A program made the position numbers and the translations under genes. Below, one piece after another: positions 46,568 through 54,688 of a DNA stretch of 64,000 nucleotides (position 1 is its first letter; each line of letters starts with the position of its first letter). Source of the stretch: Hyphomicrobiales bacterium. GTDB lineage: Bacteria; Pseudomonadota; Alphaproteobacteria; Rhizobiales; Beijerinckiaceae. The DNA lies in NCBI GenBank assembly GCA_004144595.1, contig SEEM01000031.1:1-64000 (forward strand). The letters run 5' to 3'. The notes under the pieces were generated by a model. That model saw only the letters and a program-made list of their open reading frames with translations. It made no database searches and was not told where the DNA came from.

Positions 46568-48049
46568 ATGAACGCGCATGTCCGCCCCGCCGACCCGAAG
46601 AAGCTGATCAAGGGTGCGACCGGAGACTGGGAGATCGTGATCGGCATGGAGATCCATGCGCAGGTCACTTCCAATGCCAAGCTGTTCTCCGGCGCCTCGA
46701 CCGGTTTCGGCGCCGAGCCGAACGCCCATGTCAGCCTCGTCGATGCCGCCATGCCCGGCATGCTGCCGGTAATCAATGCCGAATGCGTCAGGCAGGCTGT
46801 GCGCACCGGCCTCGGCCTCAACGCCCAGATCAACAACCGCTCGATCTTCGACCGCAAGAACTATTTCTACCCGGACCTGCCGCAGGGCTACCAGATCAGC
46901 CAGTACAAGAGCCCGATCGTGGGCGAGGGCGAGATCGTCGTCGATCTCTCGCCGACCGAGCAGATCACCGTCGGCATCGAGCGGCTGCATCTGGAGCAGG
47001 ATGCCGGCAAGTCGATCCATGACCAGCACCCGACGATGAGTTTCGTCGACCTCAACCGCTCGGGCGTCGCGCTGATGGAGATCGTCTCCAAGCCGGATCT
47101 GCGCTCGGCGGATGAGGCGAAGGCCTATGTCTCCAAGCTGCGCACGATCCTGCGCTATCTCGGCACCTGCGACGGCGACATGGAGAAGGGCAATCTCCGC
47201 GCCGACGTGAACGTCTCTGTCCGCAAGCCCGGCGACGCGCTCGGCACGCGCTGCGAGATCAAGAACGTCAACTCGATCCGCTTCATCGGACAGGCTGTCG
47301 ATACCGAGGCGCGCCGTCAGATCGGCATCATCGAGGATGGCGGCACGATCGATCAGGAAACCCGCCTCTACGATCCCGGCAAGGGCGAGACCCGCTCGAT
47401 GCGCTCCAAGGAAGAGGCGCATGACTACCGCTACTTCCCCGACCCGGACCTGCTGCCGCTCGAATTCGACGACGCCTTCGTCGAGAGCCTGAAGGGCGCG
47501 CTGCCGGAACTGCCGGACGCCAAGAAGGCGCGCTTCATCGCGACCTACGGCCTCTCGCCCTACGACGCCTCGGTGCTGGTCGCCGAGCGTGATCAGGCCG
47601 ATTATTTCGAAGAGGTGGCGAAGGGGCGTGACGGCAAGGCCGCCGCCAACTGGGTCATCAACGAGCTGTTCGGCCGCCTCAACAAGGAAGGCCAGGACGT
47701 CACGACCTCGCCGGTCTCGGCCGCGCAGCTCGGAGGTCTGGTCGACCTGATCGGTGAGGGCGTCATCTCCGGCCGCATCGCCAAGGACCTGTTCGAGATC
47801 CTTTGGACGGAAGGCGGCAATCCCCGAGAGATCGTCGAGGCCCGCGGCATGAAGCAGGTCACCGACACCGGCGCCATCGAAAAGGCGGTCGACGAGCTGA
47901 TCGCCGCCAATCCCGACAAGGTCGAGCAGGTCAAGGCAAAGCCGACCATGCTCGGCTGGTTCGTCGGCCAGGCCATGAAGGCCTCGGGCGGCAAGGCCAA
48001 CCCGCAGGCCCTGAACGAGATATTGAAGCAGAAGCTCGGCATCGAGTGA
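46568..48049 (+). CDS. gatB: Aspartyl/glutamyl-tRNA amidotransferase subunit B
   Basis: GatB (493 residues) phosphorylates and amidates the mischarged tRNA. Family blocks are [60 protein letters not shown] and [17 protein letters not shown]. The C-terminal YqeY-like tRNA-binding domain ends [17 protein letters not shown]. It stands apart from gatC-gatA. A GNAT gene starts 4 bp after its stop. Confidence 0.97.
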   Translation: MNAHVRPADPKKLIKGATGDWEIVIGMEIHAQVTSNAKLFSGASTGFGAEPNAHVSLVDAAMPGMLPVINAECVRQAVRTGLGLNAQINNRSIFDRKNYFYPDLPQGYQISQYKSPIVGEGEIVVDLSPTEQITVGIERLHLEQDAGKSIHDQHPTMSFVDLNRSGVALMEIVSKPDLRSADEAKAYVSKLRTILRYLGTCDGDMEKGNLRADVNVSVRKPGDALGTRCEIKNVNSIRFIGQAVDTEARRQIGIIEDGGTIDQETRLYDPGKGETRSMRSKEEAHDYRYFPDPDLLPLEFDDAFVESLKGALPELPDAKKARFIATYGLSPYDASVLVAERDQADYFEEVAKGRDGKAAANWVINELFGRLNKEGQDVTTSPVSAAQLGGLVDLIGEGVISGRIAKDLFEILWTEGGNPREIVEARGMKQVTDTGAIEKAVDELIAANPDKVEQVKAKPTMLGWFVGQAMKASGGKANPQALNEILKQKLGIE

Positions 48050-48053
48050 TCAT

Positions 48054-48560
48054 GTGACGCCCGCCGATCTCGTCATCCGCGACGCCGAAGCCGCCGATCT
48101 CCCGGCGGTCAGGGCGCTTTTGGTCGAGACCTGGCATGCCACCTATGACGGCATCTATGGCTGGCAGCGCGTCGCCGAGATCACCAATGCCTGGCACTCC
48201 CTGGAGAACCTGAAGGCGCAGCTCGGCCGCGACGAGGGCGTCTTCCTCGTCGCGCTGGTCGGCGAGGAGATCGTCGCGACGGCCTCCGCCCGGCAGGAGC
48301 GCGACCGCGCGGCCCTGCTGACACGGCTCTATGTCCTGCCAGCCCGGCAGGGCGTCGGCATCGGGCGCACCTTGCTGCAGGTCGCGCTCGCCTGCTTCCC
48401 GGAGGCGCCGGTGGCGCGGCTCGAGGTCGAGAGTCAGAACGAGCCGGCCATCACCTTCTACGAGCGCATGGGCTTCTTCCTGCAACGGCAGGCGCGCTTC
48501 GACGGGCGCGAAGACACGCCCAACACCCTGCTGATGGCGAAGCGGCTGTTCGTCGCCTGA
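48054..48560 (+). CDS. GNAT-family N-acetyltransferase
   Basis: The 168-residue product has LTRLYVLPARQGVGIGRTLL, in which R/Q-x-x-G-x-G is the acetyl-CoA loop, and VESQNEPAITFYERMGF, the typical C-terminal helix. The start is GTG at 48054; the ATG two bases upstream is immediately followed by a stop in its own frame, so GTG is the only sensible choice. It follows gatB by 4 bp and precedes a second GNAT gene. The substrate is unknown. Confidence 0.88.
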   Translation: MTPADLVIRDAEAADLPAVRALLVETWHATYDGIYGWQRVAEITNAWHSLENLKAQLGRDEGVFLVALVGEEIVATASARQERDRAALLTRLYVLPARQGVGIGRTLLQVALACFPEAPVARLEVESQNEPAITFYERMGFFLQRQARFDGREDTPNTLLMAKRLFVA

Positions 48561-48587
48561 TCAGGCTGCCAAAGAAGAGATAAGACC

Positions 48588-49076
48588 ATGACGAGAACCG
48601 ACGCTTCCGAAATCCGCATGCGCGAGGCGGTCAGGACGGACGTGCCGCGCGTCGCCACGCTGATCATGCATGGCGCTCCCGTGCAGAAGCGCACCCCGGA
48701 CGAGATCGATGCCGAGGCGCAGGACCCGGCCTACCTCGAGGCCTTCGACGTCATTGCGGCCAATCCCTACAACACGCTCTTCGTCGCGGAGCTGGAGGGC
48801 ACGGTTGTCGGTACCTACCAGATCACGATCCTGCCGGGCATGGCCGAGCGCGGACGCATCCGCGCCAAGATCGAGAGCGTCCATGTCGCGCCGGAGAGCC
48901 GTAGCCGCGGCATCGGCGCGATCATGATGCGCCACGCGCTCGCCTTCGCGGCGGCGAAGGGCGTCGGCCTCGTCGAATTGACCTCGCACAAGGCCAGGCC
49001 CGATGCGCACCGCTTCTACGCCGGCCTCGGTTTCGTGCAGAGCCACGAGGGCTTCAAGATGGCGCTCTCGCCCTGA
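48588..49076 (+). CDS. GNAT-family N-acetyltransferase
   Basis: The 162-residue product has IESVHVAPESRSRGIGAIMM with the R-x-x-G-x-G-type acetyl-CoA loop and ELTSHKARPDAHRFYAGLGF near the end. It is the second of two tandem acetyltransferases after gatB. The two proteins are not close copies of each other. AAGAAGAGATAAG upstream of the ATG contains a weak ribosome binding site. The acceptor is unknown. Confidence 0.9.
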   Translation: MTRTDASEIRMREAVRTDVPRVATLIMHGAPVQKRTPDEIDAEAQDPAYLEAFDVIAANPYNTLFVAELEGTVVGTYQITILPGMAERGRIRAKIESVHVAPESRSRGIGAIMMRHALAFAAAKGVGLVELTSHKARPDAHRFYAGLGFVQSHEGFKMALSP

Positions 49077-49196
49077 ACGAGCCCGCCGTCAGGGCATGGC
49101 GCCGTCGCGCGGAAATCGCACCGCCGCCCCTTCCGGGTCCTTCGCAAGCTTCCTAGGTTCGGGATCGAGGCCTCCCGCCTGAAAAGGAAGCGACCG

Positions 49197-49904
49197 ATGT
49201 CCGCAGCCCCCACCCAGCCGATCGACCTCTATTACTGGCCGACGCCCAATGGCACCAAGATCACCATCATGCTCGAAGAGACCGGGCTGCCCTACACGAT
49301 CGTTCCGGTGAATATCGGCAAGGGCGACCAGTTCAAGCCGGACTTCCTGGCGATCTCCCCGAATAACCGCATGCCGGCGATCGTCGATCCCGATGGGCCG
49401 GACGGCAAGTCGATCTCCGTCTTCGAATCCGGCGCGATCCTGCAATATCTCGGCCGCAAGACCGGCCAGTTCTATCCGAAGGACGAGCGCGGCCGTGTCG
49501 AGGTCGATGAATGGCTGTTCTGGCAGATGGGCGGCTTCGGCCCGATGCTCGGCCAGACCCATCATTTCCGCATCTACGCGCCGGAGAAGGTGCCTTACGC
49601 GATCGACCGCTACACCAACGAGGCCAATCGCCTCTATGGCGTGCTGAACAGGCGTCTCGAAGGCCGCGATTACATCTGCGGCGACTACTCGATCGCCGAC
49701 ATGGCCTGTATCGGCTGGGCTCGCGGCTGGGAAAAGCAGGGCCAGGATATCCAGCAGTTCCCGAATGTCGCGCGCTGGCTGGAGACCATGCAGGCGCGCC
49801 CGGCCGTGCAGCGCGGGTTGAAGGTCGGTGAGGAGCTGCGCAACCCCGCCGGCATCAGCACGCCCGAGGAAAAGGCTGTTCTGTTCGGCCAGAAGGCGCG
49901 GTGA
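49197..49904 (+). CDS. Glutathione S-transferase family protein (YfcG/YghU-like)
   Basis: The 235-residue product has a thioredoxin-like N-terminal domain beginning IDLYYWPTPNGTKITIMLEE, with the NNRMPAIVD cis-proline and VFESGAILQYLGRKTGQFYP glutathione-gamma-Glu loop. A helical C-terminal domain has the N-capping box region DYSIADMACIGWARGW. The T-P-N-G-x-K start is typical of the Nu-class enzymes YfcG and YghU, which act as disulfide-bond reductases. AAAAGGAAGCG precedes ATG at 49197. Confidence 0.92.
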   Translation: MSAAPTQPIDLYYWPTPNGTKITIMLEETGLPYTIVPVNIGKGDQFKPDFLAISPNNRMPAIVDPDGPDGKSISVFESGAILQYLGRKTGQFYPKDERGRVEVDEWLFWQMGGFGPMLGQTHHFRIYAPEKVPYAIDRYTNEANRLYGVLNRRLEGRDYICGDYSIADMACIGWARGWEKQGQDIQQFPNVARWLETMQARPAVQRGLKVGEELRNPAGISTPEEKAVLFGQKAR

Positions 49905-49913
49905 GCGCAGGCC

Positions 49914-50010
49914 GTCATGCCCGGGCTTGACCCGGGCATCTCTGGACGAGAGGTCGCCTCTTCCGGCATGAGATCCTCGGGTCTGCGCTTAGCTTCGACC
50001 GAGGATGACG
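49914..50010. repeat. Palindromic repeat, family D copy 2
   Basis: GTCATGCCCGGGCTTGACCC continuing to GGGCATC is a perfect hairpin at the left end. ATCCTCGGTC-like arms (GATCCTCGGG and CCGAGGATGACG) form the right hairpin. The copy at 63566-63777 has the same left and right hairpins. It follows the GST gene and precedes a convergent gene. Confidence 0.75.
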
Positions 50011-50035
50011 TTTTCCCGCCATCGGCGGCAAAACG

Positions 50036-50422
50036 TCAGTTCGACCGGTTCCACTTCACCGAACGGCATATCAGCCCACCCATGACGCAGCCGGCGGTGG
50101 TCAGCGTGCTACCCGACAGCGTCATCGTGCCTGAATAGGTCTTGCCGTCCTCGGGATTGAAGGCGCTGCCGCTCCACTTGTTCGCGCCGTTCGGCTTCAT
50201 GTCGTAGAAGATGCGCTGGCCGACCTTGGCCGGCCCGCTCGTGTCCTTGAGCCAGGACAGCGAGCCGCAGAGCGCCTCGCCGCATTTGCTGAAGCGCACG
50301 CGCGAGGCGCCGGTATCGCGCTCCCAGGTACCGACCACCTCCTGCGCCGCGGCAGACGCGATGCTCGCCAGCAATCCGAGTGCAGCGAAGGCCGCAAGCT
50401 TCGATCCGGTTCCGTGATGCAT
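50036..50422 (-). CDS. DUF2147-like exported protein
   Basis: The 128-residue product has a signal peptide (KLAAFAALGLLASIASAAAQ) followed by the start of a DUF2147 lipocalin-like domain, VVGTWERDTGASRVRFSKCG, then LCGSLSWLKD, GQRIFYDMKPNGANKWSGSA, FNPEDGKTYSGTMTL and the cysteine-containing LTTAGCVMGGLICRSVKWNR. DUF2147 proteins are periplasmic or outer-membrane associated and of unknown role. It is a stand-alone gene. Confidence 0.87.
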   Translation of the reverse strand: MHHGTGSKLAAFAALGLLASIASAAAQEVVGTWERDTGASRVRFSKCGEALCGSLSWLKDTSGPAKVGQRIFYDMKPNGANKWSGSAFNPEDGKTYSGTMTLSGSTLTTAGCVMGGLICRSVKWNRSN

Positions 50423-50783
50423 CCGATCCTCCCTGTTCGACCAGCTATGTCTGCATGGTTCAGATATGAACTATATCCTGGTTTTCGCCAGCCTCCAAGC
50501 TGCCGCAGCGGAAGCCGCTTCGTCTGCTTCCGTTGACCAAGGTGAATCCATTCTCAACGCAATGAGCTGTGACGTAGGATCAGCGCGTTGAAATCATTTC
50601 GATTTTCAGGATTCCGAGATGAACGCTTCGTTGATTTAACTGGCTGATTACACCTTGTTGAGACTCGATTCATCGCGAAATTTAGGACGCATTTTAAAGA
50701 TCGGACCCACTCTCGCACTCATCAGCCGGGGCCTTTGGACGGGTGGCCGGCACAACGACAACAGGGTGCAAGGGACTTTCATC
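50423..50783. other. Divergent intergenic region
   Basis: These 361 bp separate the DUF2147 gene from the Sel1-like gene. The part from about 50570 to 50700 is AT-richer and probably contains promoters. I see no gene or strong palindrome. Confidence 0.5.
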
Positions 50784-51053
50784 ATGGCACGCATGGAGAT
50801 GAACGCAGTTCCCGCTTCGCTGGTGATCCCGGCGGAGGTTTCGGCGGAAGCCTATTACGAGCTCGGGCTGATGCACGCCTCGGGGCGGGCCGGCGCGATC
50901 GATCTGGTCAAGGCGCAGATGTGGTTCAATGTCGCCTTTGCCCGCGGCTGTGCCCGGGCGGCGGCACATCGCCAGGAACTGGCGCTCGAGATGGATCGCG
51001 ATCAGATCGCCTTGGCGCTGCGCGAGGCCCGCGCTTTCCTGACGCGGCACTGA
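50784..51053 (+). CDS. Small Sel1-repeat-like protein
   Basis: The 89-residue product has one Sel1-like unit: AYYELGLMHASGRAGAIDLV followed by KAQMWFNVAFARGCARAAAH (the A-x-x-x-L-G-x-x-Y/H and W-x-x-x-A pattern). A second helix pair, MDRDQIALALREARAFL, ends the protein. Sel1 repeats mediate protein contacts. ATG at 50784 has AGGGAC upstream; the open frame to 50655 looks non-coding. Confidence 0.75.
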   Translation: MARMEMNAVPASLVIPAEVSAEAYYELGLMHASGRAGAIDLVKAQMWFNVAFARGCARAAAHRQELALEMDRDQIALALREARAFLTRH

Positions 51054-51067
51054 GGGACGGGTTCGTC

Positions 51068-51122
51068 AGAGCTTCGGCCCTGATAGCGGCACGCGGCCTT
51101 CGGTAAAAGCCGACGCAGATCA
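51068..51122. repeat. Dispersed repeat, family E, degenerate copy
   Basis: AGAGCTTCGGCCCTGATAGC, GGCACGCGGCCTTCGG and TAAAAGCCGACGCAGA align block by block with the intact copy at 53527-53593 (AGAGCATCGGTCCGAAAAGT, GGCACGCGGCTTTCGG, AAAAAGCCGATGCAAA). The terminal arms are eroded. Confidence 0.6.
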
Positions 51123-51302
51123 CAGGGCTGGCGTAGCGCGCCGAATAGGATGGTCAGTCCGGCGCTCTAGCCTGAGAGTGGCGCGCCGTTGCGCCGTTCA
51201 GAACGCCGCGATGCCGCCGGCGCAGAAGCCTTGTGGGGTACGAAGGTGGCGGCTATAAGCGCGCCACATTTCCCTATCCGTATCTCTTCCAAGGATCGAC
51301 CG

Positions 51303-51725
51303 ATGGCTGTCCAGCGTACCTTCTCCATTCTCAAGCCCGATGCGACCAAGCGCAACCTCACCGGCGCGGTCAACGCGGTCATCGAGAAGGCTGGCCTGCG
51401 CATCGTCGCGCAGAAGCGCATCCAGATGACCAAGGCTCAGGCCGAGACGTTCTATGCCGTGCATTCGGCCCGTCCGTTCTTCGGTGAGCTCGTCGAGTTC
51501 ATGACCTCCGGCCCGGTCGTCGTGCAGGTGCTGGAAGGCGAGGACGCCATCGCCAAGTATCGCGAAGTGATGGGCGCCACCAACCCCGCCAACGCCACCG
51601 AGGGCACCGTCCGTAAGCTCTTCGCCCTCTCGGTCGGCGAGAACACCGTGCACGGCTCGGACGCGCCGGAGACCGCCGCGATCGAGATCGCGCAGTTCTT
51701 CGCCGGCAACGAGATCGTCGGCTGA
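51303..51725 (+). CDS. ndk: Nucleoside diphosphate kinase
   Basis: Ndk (140 residues) transfers the gamma phosphate between nucleoside triphosphates and diphosphates. It begins [20 protein letters not shown]. The phospho-histidine is in [13 protein letters not shown], and [18 protein letters not shown] and [11 protein letters not shown] complete the family pattern. The preceding open frame from 51189 is not Ndk-like. A strong terminator follows. Confidence 0.98.
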   Translation: MAVQRTFSILKPDATKRNLTGAVNAVIEKAGLRIVAQKRIQMTKAQAETFYAVHSARPFFGELVEFMTSGPVVVQVLEGEDAIAKYREVMGATNPANATEGTVRKLFALSVGENTVHGSDAPETAAIEIAQFFAGNEIVG

Positions 51726-51750
51726 TTTCAGCCGCTTGCTGAAAAAGCAG

Positions 51751-51782
51751 AAAGGCGGGCCGGTTTTTCCGGCCCGCCTTTT
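51751..51782. terminator. Intrinsic terminator after ndk (also serves the convergent gene)
   Basis: AAAGGCGGGCCGG-TTTTT-CCGGCCCGCCTTTT is a 13-bp stem followed by TTCTTTT. It ends ndk on the plus strand; with A-rich sequence on its left it can also end the MipA gene on the minus strand. Confidence 0.9.
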
Positions 51783-51837
51783 CTTTTGCGCGCCCGAGCA
51801 GGGCAGGGCTGGTGGCCCTGCACGGCCCGGCGGCTCC

Positions 51838-52680
51838 TCAGAGCCCGAAGGAGTAATTCGTTCCCGTGTCGAACGAATAGCTCGCCGACAGGCCGAAGGT
51901 GAGCGAATCGCGCGAGCCGAACGGCCTGACGATCGGGGAACGCGTGGCGTCGCCGACCAGGCGTTTGTACTCGACATAGGCCGTGGTCTTGAGCTGGTCC
52001 GACCAGTGATAGGTCACCTGCGCCAGCGCGCCGACCGTGTGGACGCCGGCATTGTAGCGCTGCAGCAGGCCGCCGGTGCCGGGCATAGCGCCGCTTGTGC
52101 CGAAATAGGTCCGGACATAGTCGGCCGAGGTGATGCGCATGCGCGGGCCGATGCCGAGCGTCCAGGTGCCGACCGTGGAGAAGGCGTCGAGCTTGAAATC
52201 GGCGACGACGCCGTCGTGGGCTGCGATGCCACGGCGCAGGTCGACGCGTCCGCGCAGCCAGGATGTCGGGTAGAACTCTGCGAAGCCGCCGAGCTCGGCC
52301 CCGAACTTGGTGGCAGGCACCGCAATGAGGGCCGGGTTGACCTTGGCCGAGCGCTTCCAGAGCAGGTCGCCCGAGAAGCCGATGCGCCAGCCCTGGCCGG
52401 AGAAGACGCCGATGCTGAGCATCGCGTCGTCCTCGGCGCTCCACCAAGTGCTCTTCAGGCCCTTGCCGAGCGAGATGATCGGGCGCGCCCGGAAGACGTA
52501 ATCGTCCGAGCCGGTATAGTCGGGCTGGTAGCGCACGCCGGCACCGAGCGTGATGTACCAATTCTGCGCCGTTTGGGGCGAGGTCAGGGTCGAATAATCT
52601 CTCGACTGAGCCTGGGCTTGGCCCGATGGCGACAGGGCGAGGCAGGCCGAGAGACCCGCCAGATACGCAACGCAACGCAT
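51838..52680 (-). CDS. MipA/OmpV-family outer-membrane protein
   Basis: The 280-residue product has a signal peptide (YLAGLSACLALSPSGQAQAQ) and a beta-barrel with alternating aromatic strands. NWYITLGAGVRYQPDYTGSD, RARPIISLGKG, ELGGFAEFYPTSWLRGRVDL and the closing strand ending NYSFGL with C-terminal hydrophobic residue are MipA/OmpV features. Members scaffold murein enzymes or act as porin-like barrels, and the role here is unknown. Confidence 0.88.
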   Translation of the reverse strand: MRCVAYLAGLSACLALSPSGQAQAQSRDYSTLTSPQTAQNWYITLGAGVRYQPDYTGSDDYVFRARPIISLGKGLKSTWWSAEDDAMLSIGVFSGQGWRIGFSGDLLWKRSAKVNPALIAVPATKFGAELGGFAEFYPTSWLRGRVDLRRGIAAHDGVVADFKLDAFSTVGTWTLGIGPRMRITSADYVRTYFGTSGAMPGTGGLLQRYNAGVHTVGALAQVTYHWSDQLKTTAYVEYKRLVGDATRSPIVRPFGSRDSLTFGLSASYSFDTGTNYSFGL

Positions 52681-53066
52681 GATCCAGAACTCCGACGCGA
52701 CGGCGCCTCCGATAACGATGCCCGCAATCTGGCCGACGAGGTTTAATGCGCGGTTAAGGTTCCCATTTCGTTATCTTCAATATTTTCAAGTGTTTGATCT
52801 TCAACGCTTTTTGCACAATGGCCGCTTTTCGCGTTCTTGTTCTGTCTGTGTTCAGCGACTGGCCGGGCGCCGGCCAGTCTGCCGGCTCGCTGTCTCGCGT
52901 TCGAATGCCGCCGCGATATGGCCAGGCTTCGAACGCCCGCCCCGTTCGTTACGCCTCCTCATGCATGGTGGCCTTGTTGAAAAGAGGGTAGCGGCTCACT
53001 CGCACGCTCCATATTTTTGTTGCGATGCACAATGACGCTGCATCGCAACCGGGCTGTGAGGCTGAC
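52681..53066. other. Intergenic region with a stable hairpin
   Basis: No gene is supported. The left part is AT-rich and should hold the mipA promoter. ACTGGCCGG-GCG-CCGGCCAGT at 52858-52878 is a perfect 9-bp stem with a 3-nt loop; there is no T tract, so it may belong to a small RNA or leader rather than a terminator. Confidence 0.45.
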
Positions 53067-53267
53067 ATGGCAAAAAGGAACTCCGGCTCGGTCCGGCGGC
53101 GCAAGTCCTCCGAGCACCGCAAGCAGTGGCGCGCGATCGTCGAAGCCTGGAAACAGGGTGACCTGGAGTGGCAGGGCGCCTGGGGTCCCGCGCCCGGCCA
53201 GGCAGGCTGCTTGTGCCCCCGCCCCATATTGGTCGAGCTCGGGCTGGCGGCCTCCGCGGCCGCTTGA
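53067..53267 (+). CDS. Small basic ORF, unknown, possibly a remnant
   Basis: The 66-residue frame starts MAKRNSGSVRRRKSSEHRKQ and continues WRAIVEAWKQGDLEWQGAW before losing any recognisable character in a Pro/Cys/Ala-rich end. GAGGCTGAC precedes the ATG. The first half weakly recalls the N-terminus of IS66-type accessory proteins (a W-x-x-I-V-E-A-W helix), so it may be a truncated relic. Both coding status and origin are uncertain. Confidence 0.3.
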   Translation: MAKRNSGSVRRRKSSEHRKQWRAIVEAWKQGDLEWQGAWGPAPGQAGCLCPRPILVELGLAASAAA

Positions 53268-53452
53268 CGGGTCCAGATGCCTTCGCCGGCCTGTTGAGGG
53301 GCGCCTTGGATTGGGTCGCCTGCGCTGGTGGTGCCCAGGCTCCTGCGGTGCGGAGCAGGGAAAGCTCGATTACCGCGTGTTAATCGATGACGGGGAGAAT
53401 GATCGCGAGGCCAAGCTTTCGGCCGCAATGGACTCCATGAGGGGTGGCGATC

Positions 53453-53530
53453 GTGGAACTGGCGATTCTCTGGCTGCTCTGCGCGGCCGTCTTCCTCGAT
53501 CTGGCCGAGAACGCGCCCGAGATCGACTAG
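53453..53530 (+). CDS. Candidate 25-residue hydrophobic micro-ORF
   Basis: From GTG at 53453 the frame reads VELAILWLLCAAVFLDLAEN and ends APEID. GAGGGG lies nine bases upstream. The peptide would be one short transmembrane or membrane-bound helix. Its TAG stop is part of a family E repeat. Only the ribosome binding site and hydrophobicity support it. Confidence 0.3.
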   Translation: MELAILWLLCAAVFLDLAENAPEID

Positions 53531-53593
53531 AGCATCGGTCCGAAAAGTGGCACGCGGCTTTCGGAAAAAGCCGATGCAAAATCAATGCTCTAG
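53527..53593. repeat. Dispersed repeat, family E, intact copy
   Basis: Perfect 9-bp arms CTAGAGCAT (53527-53535) and ATGCTCTAG (53585-53593) enclose TCGGTCCGAAAAGTGG ... CGGAAAAAGCCGATGCAAA. Elements with this core are widespread between genes in Hyphomicrobiales. Confidence 0.75.
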
Positions 53594-53634
53594 AGTATCG
53601 GGTTGAATACGATACTCGGTCCGATATCCTTGCC

Positions 53635-53796
53635 TCAGCCTAGAAGCGACCACGCCGCCCAGCCCAGGAAGATGATACAGGCTGCCATCGTTACGGTGAT
53701 GGCGCTCATGAGCAACAGGCTGACAGTCTTGCTTTCTGCCTTTTTGCGGTCTCCCGGGAGATTGGAAGCCAAAGGCTGCAACGCGGGATCGTCCAT
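53635..53796 (-). CDS. Small single-TM membrane protein
   Basis: A 53-residue frame begins MDDPALQPLASNLPGDRKKA, a charged soluble part, and ends in one strong transmembrane segment, MSAITVTMAACIIFLGWAAW, then SLLG. The polar head, basic KK and clean C-terminal anchor form a plausible tail-anchored protein. The ribosome binding site is weak. The ORF is too short for common size cut-offs and would be missed by many pipelines. Function is unknown. Confidence 0.5.
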   Translation of the reverse strand: MDDPALQPLASNLPGDRKKAESKTVSLLLMSAITVTMAACIIFLGWAAWSLLG

Positions 53797-54138
53797 CTGG
53801 CGCACCACAGATCAGGCGGCCATGGCGTTGCCGGCGCCGCAGCGGTTTGTCGGAGCTGGACCTGGTCCAGGGGCCGAGACGTCTCCGTTTTCTTGGCTTG
53901 TCGCATTGAGGGGATCGCCTGACGGTGCCGCAACTCCCAAATGGGTGCTGCGATCTGCTTGGGCCGGCTGAGGAGGCCATCGCTGGCAGAGCGCGTCGTC
54001 GGGGACGCACAGCCCATGAAATCGGCTGTCGGGCCACTGTACTCCTCTTGACCTCGGCGCCGCTCTATGGCCATGCCGGGGCATGGGGTCGGCACCGTGG
54101 TTATCGCTGCGCTCCGTTCTCGAAGGGCAGGCGGAATC
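53797..54138. other. Stretch without a supported gene
   Basis: Long open frames exist on both strands here, but their translations are Arg/Pro/Ala-rich and look like shadows. I see no repeat or regulatory site beyond the presumed promoter of the gene at 54139. Confidence 0.4.
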
Positions 54139-54501
54139 ATGAAGATGCGGTGGATGGGTGCGGTCGTTCTGGCCGGTGGATTGTCGATTCTGGCGAGCGT
54201 TTCGGCCTATGCCGCAAGCAGCTCGACCACGCTGCCGCCGCCTGATCCGACGGCGAAGAATCTCACCCCCTACATGATCCAGCTGCGCGCCTTCGACGCC
54301 TGCCTGATCACGCAGTCGCAATTGATGGGCACCACGCGCGAAGCGGTCCACACCCCGTGCAGTTGCTACGCCAAGGGCACGGTCGGTGCGATGAGCAAGG
54401 AAGAGATCCAGGCCTTCCGCGACACCGGCTACTTCAACGACACGGCCCGCCAGAAGGGCCTGCAGTTCATCGAGCAGTGCAAGCTGAAGCGCCCGTTCTG
54501 A
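54139..54501 (+). CDS. Small exported protein with conserved cysteines, unknown function
   Basis: The 120-residue product begins MKMRWMGAVVLAGGLSILAS with a signal peptide ending near AYAASS. The mature part has three cysteines in FDACLITQSQ, TPCSCYAKGTVGAM and IEQCKLKRPF (four in total). Spacing suggests disulfides in the periplasm. GGGCAGGCGG lies before ATG at 54139; an in-frame ATG at 54067 would bury the signal. I do not recognise a named family. Confidence 0.7.
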   Translation: MKMRWMGAVVLAGGLSILASVSAYAASSSTTLPPPDPTAKNLTPYMIQLRAFDACLITQSQLMGTTREAVHTPCSCYAKGTVGAMSKEEIQAFRDTGYFNDTARQKGLQFIEQCKLKRPF

Positions 54502-54558
54502 GCTGACGGCTGCGCCGGACTGCCGGCGCGTACGCGCCTCGCGACGATCGCCTTGCTG

Positions 54559-54586
54559 CTGACACGCTCCTGACAGAGATTGTCAG
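54559..54586. promoter_or_regulatory. Three evenly spaced CTGACA half-sites (candidate WYL-regulator operator)
   Basis: CTGACA at 54559-54564, CTGACA at 54570-54575 and the inverted TGTCAG at 54581-54586 are each 11 bp apart, one turn of DNA. The last two form a perfect dyad CTGACA-GAGAT-TGTCAG. The array is about 100 bp upstream of the YafY-type regulator start. Confidence 0.55.
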
Positions 54587-54622
54587 CGCGGTGGAGCCAT
54601 TCTGCCGCAGGTCCAGATCATC

Positions 54623-54652
54623 GTCCGTTCGATCGCTCGCGGTCGAACGGAC
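54623..54652. promoter_or_regulatory. Perfect 10-bp inverted repeat upstream of the WYL regulator
   Basis: GTCCGTTCGA-N10-TCGAACGGAC lies 36 bp before the GTG start of the regulator. It may be a second operator or a leader hairpin. Confidence 0.45.
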
Positions 54653-54688
54653 GGATAGCGGACCGGAGACGAGTGGGGAGACGTCGCC

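Noticed and set aside
53067-53267. Active IS66-type insertion sequence
   Set aside because: Only a weak resemblance over about 30 residues; there is no TnpB/TnpC, no terminal inverted repeats and no target duplication.
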